Below, piece by piece: positions 1-5,397 of a stretch of 6,675 nt of DNA (positions are counted from its first letter, which is position 1; every line of letters begins with the position of its first letter). This DNA is from JAICLL01 sp035252155 (GTDB taxonomy: Bacteria; Planctomycetota; Planctomycetia; Pirellulales; JAICIG01). Where the stretch lies: contig DATFDL010000113.1 of the NCBI GenBank assembly GCA_035252155.1, forward strand, positions 1-6,675, written 5' to 3'. The notes beneath the pieces are model-generated. The model was not told the DNA's origin and ran no database searches. It worked only from the letters and a program-made list of their open reading frames with translations. The translations under genes were made by a program, and so were the position numbers.

Positions 1-324
1 CAACGGGGCGGCGAGGGACAGTGGAGCGGTGAGCGCGGTGGACCGGGCGGCGGCGGCCCCGGTGGTGGCGGCGGGCAGCGTGGCGGCGGTGGCCAAGGCG
101 GCGGCGGGGGACGTCGGCGGCTCGATTTCAAGCAGCTCGATAAAGACGGCGATGGCAAAGTCAGCCTCGAAGAGATGCCCGAAGACCGCCGTGAGCGTTT
201 CGGCCGGATGGACACCAACGGCGACGGCTTCATCGACCAGGACGAGCAGAAAGCGATGGCCGAGCGAATGCGGCAGTTTCAGCAACAAGGCGGTTGGAAC
301 GGCGGCGCCGCCGGCGAACGCTAA
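1..324 (+). CDS. Gly-rich EF-hand protein, 3' end (partial)
   Basis: The first reading frame is open from the window edge to a TAA at 322-324, giving 107 residues of an N-terminally incomplete protein. Residues 1-40 are dominated by Gly with Arg, Gln and Pro, a low-complexity linker. Two canonical 12-residue EF-hand loops follow: DKDGDGKVSLEE (residues 47-58) and DTNGDGFIDQDE (71-82). Both have Asp/Asn at positions 1, 3 and 5, Gly at 6 and Glu at 12, so calcium binding is expected. The tail is Gln/Gly rich and ends GGAAGER. Exported EF-hand proteins with Gly-rich linkers are common in planctomycetes, but the N-terminus (signal peptide or further domains) is outside the window, so location and role are unknown. 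A hairpin at 330-349 may end its transcript. The EF-hand identification is firm; the function is not. Confidence 0.85.
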   Translation, partial: QRGGEGQWSGERGGPGGGGPGGGGGQRGGGGQGGGGGRRRLDFKQLDKDGDGKVSLEEMPEDRRERFGRMDTNGDGFIDQDEQKAMAERMRQFQQQGGWNGGAAGER

Positions 325-329
325 ATGTA

Positions 330-349
330 GAACGGAATTCATTCCGTTC
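330..349 (+). terminator. Candidate hairpin terminator after the EF-hand gene
   Basis: A perfect inverted repeat begins 5 bp after the EF-hand stop codon. The arms GAACGGAA and TTCCGTTC (8 bp) enclose the loop TTCA. The DNA after it (CTCGTCTTCTG) is pyrimidine rich but has no clean T run, so it is a weak intrinsic terminator at best. It could equally be a structured 3' end. Confidence 0.4.
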
Positions 350-407
350 CTCGTCTTCTGCCACGCGAGGCGGGGCGGGGTCTCAAAACGCGCGGTGCGA
401 ATGTGCT

Positions 408-875
408 CTAAAGCCCACGCGCCTCGGCGCCCCGGCGGGTCGAAACGGCCCACCACACCAGCGAGTCGATCTGCTGCGAGACAAACCGCGCCGAGCCGTC
501 GGCCATGGCCGAGTTGACGCCGCCGGGATGATAGCTGCGCGCGGTATACGCCCCGCTGCCGCCGCCCGAGCTGAGCGGCCCAGAATTACAGTCGGGTACC
601 GGCGAGTTGGGTGGTAAAAGGTGGTTGTACCACGTCTGCCGCCAGCCGCCGAACAACCAAGTTGCGCCGCCATACGAGTCAAACGGCCCGCCCGGGGGCA
701 GTGCGCCGCAAATCGCAGCCGCATCGGCCACGGAGCAGATGTTTCCCAGAAACACCAGGTAATCGGAGTAAGGCCGATACGCGCCGCGGCTACCCATCAC
801 CCGTTCGGAGAACATTACCGTGGTCGAGAGCCCATCGAGAAAATGACGCGACCACCCCGAGTTGCGCTTGGGGGG
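408..875 (-). pseudogene. DUF1559 (H-X9-DG) protein, 5'-truncated remnant
   Basis: The minus frame ending at the TAG at 408-410 encodes the C-terminal half of a DUF1559 protein, the large planctomycete family of type-IV-pilin-like secreted proteins. Visible family features, in order, are FLDGLSTTVMFSERVMGS, the TWLFGGWRQTWYNHLLPPNS region, and the C-terminal signature HPGGVNSAMADG (530 down to 495), in which H and DG are separated by nine residues. A typical WWAVSTRRGAE ending follows. Family members are usually about 300 residues and begin with a prepilin N-methylation segment. Here the similarity runs back past the first ATG (815) to about GWSRHF and then meets an in-frame TGA at 876-878, with no prepilin region upstream in any frame that I could find. 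I read it as a truncated gene. A short expressed form starting at 815 is possible, but I see no good ribosome binding site for it. Confidence 0.75.
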
Positions 876-929
876 TCACGTCCACTTGTCATTGCTTAGA
901 ATGTCAGCGGTGGTTGCAGCCACAGTGAC

Positions 930-946
930 TAGCGGCCTCGCCGCTA
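930..946. repeat. GC-rich hairpin overlapping the stop of the 41-aa gene
   Basis: TAGCGGC-CTC-GCCGCTA forms a 7-bp stem with a 3-nt loop and contains the TAG of the minus-strand small gene. On the plus strand it is followed by ACTTTTT, which resembles an intrinsic terminator for rightward transcription. On the minus strand no T run follows. Whether it acts as a terminator in either direction is uncertain. Confidence 0.35.
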
Positions 947-1069
947 CTTTTTCGTGCCCGGCTTACGCTGGGCCAAATCTGACGCGGCCACACGGCGAAC
1001 TGGCTTGCTTGTCTGCGGATTACGCAGCAAGCCGCCAGCGTCGTGGGCCGGTTTCTTTCCGGTGCTCAT
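944..1069 (-). CDS. Small basic protein, 41 aa, unknown function
   Basis: ATG at 1067-1069, TAG at 944-946. The product begins MSTGKKPAHDAGGLLRNPQT and ends SDLAQRKPGTKK. It is rich in Lys, Arg, Ala and Pro, with no membrane segment. Support for a real gene is a GGAG Shine-Dalgarno motif 8 nt before the ATG and a composition unlike the surrounding repeat DNA. The layout also resembles small bacterial proteins I have seen with a Lys-rich start, a 'LLRNPQTSK' segment and an 'AAS-LAQ' segment; that resemblance is from memory and unverified. Nothing in the neighbourhood (a DUF1559 remnant downstream, repeat DNA upstream) points to a function. It may be a nucleic-acid-associated or merely basic small protein, but no role should be assigned. 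Confidence 0.6.
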   Translation of the reverse strand: MSTGKKPAHDAGGLLRNPQTSKPVRRVAASDLAQRKPGTKK

Positions 1070-1077
1070 TTTCAGAA

Positions 1078-1081
1078 CTCC
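1078..1081 (-). promoter_or_regulatory. Ribosome binding site of the 41-aa gene
   Basis: Read on the minus strand, GGAG lies 8 nt upstream of the ATG at 1069 (GGAGTTCTGAAA-ATG). This is the main reason to accept the very short gene as coding. Confidence 0.55.
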
Positions 1082-1159
1082 GTGGCGCTCGCATCCGCGG
1101 CGGCGCTTCTTGCTCGGGCCCCAGATGGTTGAGAGCGGCGCTTCGCGGAAAAGACTCGT

Positions 1160-1184
1160 AGCCCGACTTCGTAAGAAGTCGGCT
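1160..1184. repeat. Hairpin with GTAA loop
   Basis: The arms CCGACTTC and GAAGTCGG pair over 8 bp around the loop GTAA. The stem extends outward by AGC/GCT across a single bulged C. It probably belongs to a dispersed intergenic repeat, because spurious translations of it ('DEPTSYEVG') look familiar from planctomycete sequences. That recollection is not verified here. Confidence 0.6.
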
Positions 1185-1200
1185 CGTCCACGCGCTGCTC

Positions 1201-1220
1201 CAGATTTCTTACGAATTCTG
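1201..1220. repeat. Hairpin with TTAC loop
   Basis: CAGATTTC and GAATTCTG pair with one mismatch around the loop TTAC, which is the reverse complement of the GTAA loop in the hairpin 17 bp to the left. The two are likely parts of the same repeat family. Confidence 0.5.
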
Positions 1221-1242
1221 CTACCGCGCGAATTCTGCTACC
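1212..1242. repeat. 14-bp direct repeat, two copies
   Basis: CGAATTCTGCTACC occurs at 1212-1225 and again at 1229-1242, separated by GCG, a 17-bp period. The first copy is partly the right arm of the hairpin at 1201-1220. No function is apparent. Confidence 0.65.
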
Positions 1243-1268
1243 CGCATTGCAGGCGTCGCGCATAAACA

Positions 1269-1302
1269 GGCCCGCGCAGGCGGGGCAGGTACCTGGCGGG
1301 CC
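1269..1302. repeat. Inverted repeat GGCCCGC / GCGGGCC with inner palindrome
   Basis: Seven-bp perfect arms (1269-1275 and 1296-1302) enclose 20 nt that contain the palindrome CAGGTACCTG (1286-1295). On the plus strand the right arm is followed by ATGTTTTT. A terminator role is possible but the loop is large and nothing upstream on that strand clearly needs one. Confidence 0.35.
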
Positions 1303-1416
1303 ATGTTTTTGCCGCCCGAAGGCGACACCCCATAATGTACCCGGATTCAAACCGATTGCAAGTTTTTTTTCCACGCTTTTTTCGGGGGGGGGGGGCGAGT
1401 GGCCGGGGCCGACACG

Positions 1417-1472
1417 AACCCGAAGCGCAACCGAGGCAAAATGGGGCAAGTCCCTCGCTTACGCTTCGGGTT
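1417..1472. repeat. Imperfect inverted repeat of planctomycete 'NPKRKRG/TRSVSEG' type
   Basis: The left arm at 1417-1436 (AACCCGAAGCGCAACCGAGG) is matched in inverse by 1453-1472 (CCTCGCTTACGCTTCGGGTT), with 18 of 20 positions pairing across a 16-nt spacer. Minus-strand translation of the right arm gives NPKRKRG in one frame and TPTRSVSEG in another. I recall these peptides as frequent spurious products of an intergenic repeat in planctomycete genomes. It is therefore best read as a copy of a dispersed noncoding repeat able to fold into a long hairpin, not as a gene. Family name and copy number cannot be judged from this window. Confidence 0.65.
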
Positions 1473-1589
1473 GGTGTGATTCGAGCAAACCTTCGATAGG
1501 CCACCCGGCGTAATGCTTGCGACAAACCGCACCGGCCGAGAGAATGGGCGCATTGCTGTGTTCTTCGCCATTTCGCCCCATTTAACATC

Positions 1590-3995
1590 ATGCTGTGCGG
1601 TTGCTCAGGGAAGAGACGCTGGCTGCCGGCCATCGGCCTGGCGGCGGCTTGTCTGGCGGCGGCTTGTCTGGCCGTGCGGTCGGCCTGGGCGGCCAAGCTG
1701 GTGATGAAAGATGGCCGGACTTACGAGGGGCGGATCGCCCCGCTGGCCACGACCGCCCAAAACCCCCCGAAACCGAAGAACGGCGTCCCTGAATCGACCC
1801 CCATTGTGCTCTGCGACGATGGGCTGGCCCGCCGCTACGTCTCGCGCCGCCAAGTCGAACAACTCGACCTGGGCGCCAGCGGCAGCCGCCTGGAAACGTT
1901 CGAGATCGAGCAGCGGCGGGTGGTCCGCGAGGGCGACCGGGTGGCCGCGGTGGGAAATATCGAGAGCATCACTCCCTTCGATGAATTCGGTCGGCGCACG
2001 GTGTTGATGCGCCTCGGCAGCCGTCCGGTCTCGATCATTCAGGCCATTACGCAGCTCACGCCGGTCTGGGCCAAGCTCGAAAGCATCCGCCTGGAAAAAG
2101 GGGCGAGCTTCGTGTGGGAGATGCGGATCGCCACCAGCTCGATTCCGGTCGACGTGCTCCACCAGGTGCTGGAGCGGACCATCGAACCAGAGAACTTCAA
2201 GCATCGCCTCAAGCTGGCGCGGTTCTATCTGCAGATGGAGCGGTATCAAGACGCGCACGATGAGCTGCAGCGCGTGATTCACGACTTGCCCAAACATCAG
2301 GAGCAATTCCGCGATGCCCTGGCCGAGTTGCGGCACGAGGTCGCCGCGCGCACGTTGGCCGAAGTCGGCGTGCGGCGCGGCGCGGGTCAGCACCGCCTGG
2401 CGGTCGAGTTGCTCGAGCACTTTCCGGCCGAAGGCGCGGCCGGCGAGACCTTGGTGGCGGTCAAGCAGTTGCTCGACGATTATCGCGGGCAGTTCGAGCG
2501 TTGCCACCAGGTGTTGCAATGGCTCGACGACGACCTGGCGGCGGTGCCCGACACGGCCTTGCGGCTGCGGGCCAAGCCGGTCCGCGACGAGATCGCGGCC
2601 GAGCTGAACCTGCACAGCATGGGCCGGCTGGCCGCTTACCACCGGCTGCACGACGACGCGGAGCTATCGGCCGAAAGCAAGGCGGCGCTGGCCATCAGCG
2701 GCTGGCTGGTGGGGGCCGACGACGCGGTGCAAAACCTGCCGGTCGCGTTGTCGCTGGCCGACGTTCGCAAACAGATCGGTCCGTACCTGATCGAGAAGCG
2801 GGTGATCGAACGGCGGATGATGCTCAAAGACCTGCGATCGCGCGAGGGCGCCACGCCCGAGCTGGTGAGCAAGCTGTTGCGCTATGTGTTGCCGCCGCTG
2901 GCCGCCGAGCCGATCGACGAAGCGACCGGCCTGCACTGGTTTCAGTTCTTCGGCCTGCCCGACGAGCCGCTGCTCGATTGCTACGTGCAGTTGCCGCCGG
3001 AATACGATCCTCATCGGCTGTACCCGGCCATCGTCACGCTCGACGGGGCCGGCGGCTCGCCGCAACAGCAGATCGACTGGTGGTCCGGCGCCCGCGGCGA
3101 CGACGGGCGGCGGTTGGGCCAGGCCACGCGGTACGGCTACATTGTGATCGCCCCCGATTGGGCGCGGTCGAACCAAAAAGAATACAAAATGTCGGCGGCC
3201 GAGCATGCCGCCGTGCTCAACTGCCTGCGCGAGGCGTGCCGGCGGTTTGCCATCGACACCGACCGCGTGTTTCTTTCGGGCCATGCCATGGGGGGCGACG
3301 CCGCCTGGGACATCGGCCTGGCGCATCCCGACTTGTGGGCCGGGGTAATCCCCATTTCGGCCCGCGGCGACCGGTATCTGGGGCCGCTCGACGCAAACTG
3401 CCAATACGTTCCGTTGTATCTCGTCACCGGGCAGCTCGACGGCGCCGACGCCGAGGGAAACACGATGCGGCTCGACCGCTGCTTGAGCCACGGTTACAAC
3501 GTCACGGCGGTCGAATTCGTGGGGCGCGGCCGCGAGCATTTCTCCGACGAGATCTTTCGGCTCTTCGAGTGGATGAGCCGCCTGAGCCGCGACTTTCATC
3601 CCCGGGATTTTGTCTGCACGAGCGTGCGCACCTGGGACAATTATTTCTGGTGGGTCGAGCTCGACGATTTTCCCTCGGCGCTGATGGCCAACCCGCCCGA
3701 CTGGCCCCCGCGCGGCACCAAGCATCCGCGCACCACCGCCCAGGCTCACGCGACCAACGGCATTATCGTCAAGTCGGGCGCACACCGGGCGACGATCTGG
3801 CTGACGCCCGAAGTCTCGGATTTCCGCAACAAGATCGCCATTCGTTTCAACGGCGCCGCGGCCCGCCTGCCCGATCAGGCGATCGAGCCTTCGCTGGAGG
3901 TGATGCTCGAAGACGCCCGGACGCGGTCCGACCGGCAGCACCCGTTCTGGGCCAAGATCGAGATGCCCGGCAGCCGGGTCAACGCGCCGCAGTGA
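1590..3995 (+). CDS. Exported alpha/beta-hydrolase-domain protein, 801 aa, nucleophile Ser replaced
   Basis: Residues 1-34 form a Sec-type signal peptide: KRR, a hydrophobic Ala/Leu/Cys core, and likely cleavage after AWA. Next comes a KLVMKDGRTYEGRI module typical of large planctomycete secreted proteins, then a region with a DDGLARRYVSRRQV segment. A helical middle follows; residues about 207-234 (LKLARFYLQMERYQDAHDEL) look like a TPR unit. Residues about 455-665 are an esterase-D/PHB-depolymerase-like alpha/beta-hydrolase domain: CYVQLPPEYDPHRLYPAIV, IVIAPDW, the nucleophile elbow SGHAMGGDAAWDIGLAHPDLWAG, a candidate acid D617 (TGQLDG) and candidate H650 (REHF). At the elbow, GxSxG reads G564-H-A566-M-G568, so the expected Ser is Ala. 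A beta-rich tail of about 135 residues completes the protein. Hydrolysis is therefore doubtful; it may bind a ligand or act as a pseudo-enzyme outside the cytoplasm. The ATG at 1590 has no clear Shine-Dalgarno motif but is chosen because it places the signal peptide correctly. Confidence 0.85.
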   Translation: MLCGCSGKRRWLPAIGLAAACLAAACLAVRSAWAAKLVMKDGRTYEGRIAPLATTAQNPPKPKNGVPESTPIVLCDDGLARRYVSRRQVEQLDLGASGSRLETFEIEQRRVVREGDRVAAVGNIESITPFDEFGRRTVLMRLGSRPVSIIQAITQLTPVWAKLESIRLEKGASFVWEMRIATSSIPVDVLHQVLERTIEPENFKHRLKLARFYLQMERYQDAHDELQRVIHDLPKHQEQFRDALAELRHEVAARTLAEVGVRRGAGQHRLAVELLEHFPAEGAAGETLVAVKQLLDDYRGQFERCHQVLQWLDDDLAAVPDTALRLRAKPVRDEIAAELNLHSMGRLAAYHRLHDDAELSAESKAALAISGWLVGADDAVQNLPVALSLADVRKQIGPYLIEKRVIERRMMLKDLRSREGATPELVSKLLRYVLPPLAAEPIDEATGLHWFQFFGLPDEPLLDCYVQLPPEYDPHRLYPAIVTLDGAGGSPQQQIDWWSGARGDDGRRLGQATRYGYIVIAPDWARSNQKEYKMSAAEHAAVLNCLREACRRFAIDTDRVFLSGHAMGGDAAWDIGLAHPDLWAGVIPISARGDRYLGPLDANCQYVPLYLVTGQLDGADAEGNTMRLDRCLSHGYNVTAVEFVGRGREHFSDEIFRLFEWMSRLSRDFHPRDFVCTSVRTWDNYFWWVELDDFPSALMANPPDWPPRGTKHPRTTAQAHATNGIIVKSGAHRATIWLTPEVSDFRNKIAIRFNGAAARLPDQAIEPSLEVMLEDARTRSDRQHPFWAKIEMPGSRVNAPQ
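1638..1667 (+). repeat. 15-bp tandem duplication in the signal peptide
   Basis: CTGGCGGCGGCTTGT occurs twice in perfect tandem (1638-1652, 1653-1667) and encodes LAAAC-LAAAC in the hydrophobic core of the signal peptide of the 801-residue protein. It is in frame and lengthens the core by five residues. It looks like a recent slippage event. Confidence 0.9.
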
Positions 3996-4010
3996 AGGGT
4001 TCGGGGTTCA

Positions 4011-4184
4011 GATCCAAATGACGGGCAGAAGCATCCCGCCATCGTCTGGATCACCGGCGGCGACTGCAACACGATTGGCGACGTCTGGAGCGACGCGCCG
4101 CCAAGCAACGACCAGACCGCCAGCGCCTTTCGCAAAGCCGGCATCGTCATGATGTTTCCTTCGCTTCGCGGCGGAAACGACAAT
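4011..4184 (+). pseudogene. Relic of an S9-peptidase-like alpha/beta hydrolase, both ends missing
   Basis: Read in the frame of codons beginning at 4011, the DNA encodes DPNDGQKHPAIVWITGGDCN, then TIGDVWSDAPPSNDQTASAF, then RKAGIVMMFPSLRGGNDN. This resembles the N-terminal beta-strand and oxyanion region of acylaminoacyl-peptidase-like alpha/beta hydrolases (the pattern HPAIVWITGGD followed by GIVMMFPSLRGGN), as I remember them from planctomycetes. No start codon or ribosome binding site precedes it. The frame lies 15 bp after the stop of the 801-residue gene and in the same phase. Similarity stops after GGNDN, before the elbow or any catalytic residue, and the frame then runs antisense through top6A. 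It is a gene fragment left by deletion or insertion, not part of the upstream protein. It could also be a read-through extension if the TGA at 3993 were a sequencing error, but the domain differs from a natural continuation. Confidence 0.6.
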
Positions 4185-4208
4185 CGCGCGGTCGCGTTAG
4201 ACGGGCGA

Positions 4209-5360
4209 TCAATCGAGCCAGTCTTTGTCTTTCAATCGGGCGGGCACATACTCTTCGGTCACGTAGCTGATCGACTTGCTGATCAGCGACTCGACTTCCA
4301 GCTTGAAGCCGTTGGCCAGCATCGTATCAATCTCTTTCTGCCAGGCCTTCTTGTCGGCGAACCAAGGATATTCGGCGATCTGCTTGGCCCGCTTGATGTC
4401 GGTTTCGTTGAGCTGAATCTTCACGCTGTTCGACAACTGGCACCGCTCGAAATCCTTCGATCGCAGGCCGATGTACTTGGCGTCGGGAATGGCCATCCGC
4501 TTCGATTCGAACGCCAGATTGATCGACCCCTGTTTCACCACACTGTAGATGTAATATCCCCACGGGTCGTTATCGAGCAGGCAATACAGGGGCAGCTTCA
4601 GCTCGTTGTGCAGCCGATAGAGCATCCGTCGCACGCCGCGGGGCGGTTGGCCGCTGCCATGCGTCAAAATGCACTGGTGCTTTCGCCAGAACTTGTCTTC
4701 GTTGAATCGTTGCCAAACGGTGTCTTTTTCGACGTGCAAGATGAATTTGGCGTCGCACTTTTTGAATTGAATCACGTCGGGCTCGACGATCGACGGCACC
4801 CCGTAGCCGCCCGAACCCATCCGCGAGCAGTCAATCTCGTCACCCTTGTCGACCAGCGTGATCGGGCCGACCATATCGCCCGCCTTCTTGGCGTAGAGGT
4901 GCAGCTCTTCGCGCAGGCTGTTGAGCATCACCTCGGCGTCTTCGATAATCGGGTCGCACTCGTCCTGCGTGGCGAACGTCTCTTCCTTGGTTCCTTCGAT
5001 CGTGTGCTTGAGCTTGTAGAAGAGACCGCGGATGCTGGTCGATTTTTGCTGGTCGATCAGTTCTTTGCAGCCGCTGGCGACCAGCATCGTCTGCATGTAA
5101 GCCTTGGCCTGTGATAGGTTGAACAACTGCCGACGGTTGGTGTTGCCGCCCATCTCGATGAACCGCTTCGACTTGTTGAACCGGACATTCGACAGCGCTC
5201 GGGCGGGAATATCGACGTACGGCTCGCGGCTACGCTCGGCGGTGGCGACCACGCCGTCGGCCAAGGTGCGGATGCTTTCGAGCGTTTGCTTATCGCGGGC
5301 GCCGACCTTGCGGGTGTCAGCGTCCGCTGAGCTTTTCGCGGGGGTGCGCTTCTTTGCCAT
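4209..5360 (-). CDS. top6A: DNA topoisomerase VI subunit A
   Basis: This is the catalytic DNA-cleaving subunit of type IIB topoisomerase (Spo11/Top6A family, 383 aa, close to the usual 350-400). An A2B2 complex cuts both strands of one duplex and passes another through it with ATP hydrolysis by subunit B. Residues 1-25 are a Lys-rich, probably disordered start. The winged-helix (CAP-like) domain carries the active-site motif STSIRGLFYKLKHT, with Y115 expected to form the phosphotyrosine link. The Toprim domain shows its conserved Glu in FILHVEKD (E211), the GQPPRGVRRML segment and the DND motif in LLDNDPWGYYIYSVVKQGS (D263, D265). All known catalytic residues are thus present. The ATG at 5360 follows a good AAAGGA Shine-Dalgarno motif. 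It lies 37 bp after the 210-codon gene in the same operon, and its TGA sits next to the hydrolase relic. Confidence 0.95.
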   Translation of the reverse strand: MAKKRTPAKSSADADTRKVGARDKQTLESIRTLADGVVATAERSREPYVDIPARALSNVRFNKSKRFIEMGGNTNRRQLFNLSQAKAYMQTMLVASGCKELIDQQKSTSIRGLFYKLKHTIEGTKEETFATQDECDPIIEDAEVMLNSLREELHLYAKKAGDMVGPITLVDKGDEIDCSRMGSGGYGVPSIVEPDVIQFKKCDAKFILHVEKDTVWQRFNEDKFWRKHQCILTHGSGQPPRGVRRMLYRLHNELKLPLYCLLDNDPWGYYIYSVVKQGSINLAFESKRMAIPDAKYIGLRSKDFERCQLSNSVKIQLNETDIKRAKQIAEYPWFADKKAWQKEIDTMLANGFKLEVESLISKSISYVTEEYVPARLKDKDWLD

Positions 5361-5364
5361 AAGA

Positions 5365-5370
5365 TCCTTT
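5365..5370 (-). promoter_or_regulatory. Ribosome binding site of top6A
   Basis: On the minus strand AAAGGA is followed by TCTT and the ATG at 5360. It fixes the start of subunit A and shows it is translated independently within the operon. Confidence 0.7.
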
Positions 5371-5397
5371 CAACGATTGCTAGGTTTTCCGTCCGGT

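Larger units (their letters stand above)
1082..1589. other. Noncoding, repeat-rich intergenic stretch
   Basis: About 500 bp with no convincing gene on either strand. The open frames here are short, biased by GC content, and translate into repeat debris such as 'RVDEPTSYEVG' and 'NPKRKRG'. It contains two hairpins with mirrored loops (1160-1184, 1201-1220), a 14-bp direct repeat (1212-1242), a 7-bp-arm inverted repeat (1269-1302), homopolymer runs (1363-1395) and a 20-nt-arm inverted repeat (1417-1472). The promoter of the 801-residue gene should lie near the right end, but I cannot see a strong sigma-70 pair. Confidence 0.6.

Noticed and set aside
1072..1449. Minus-strand open frame of 125 codons in the intergenic stretch
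   Set aside because: It spans both hairpins and one arm of the inverted repeat, and its product is repeat-derived with no family signature or ribosome binding site.
1517..1545. Promoter-like pair TTGCGA, 17 bp, GAGAAT before the 801-residue gene
   Set aside because: Only 4 of 6 matches in each box, which is expected often by chance; too weak to report as a promoter.
1653..1667. Lipobox in the signal peptide (LAAAC)
   Set aside because: The residue at -3 to each Cys is Ala instead of Leu/Val/Ile, and the AWA site further on fits ordinary signal peptidase cleavage better.
2664..3941. A minus-strand open frame of 425 codons (and one of 348 codons at 1605-2651)
   Set aside because: Both lie antisense to the 801-residue gene and arise from GC-rich codon bias. 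The plus strand carries clear domain signatures.
2501..4021. A plus-strand open frame of 506 codons in another phase
   Set aside because: It overlaps the 801-residue gene; its product is Arg/Ala-rich without hydrophobic or domain pattern, the usual look of a shifted frame in GC-rich DNA.
4149..5114. A long plus-strand open frame of 321 codons across top6A
   Set aside because: After its first dozen or so codons, which belong to the hydrolase relic, it is simply the antisense of top6A. Its His/Leu/Val-rich product shows no family signature.
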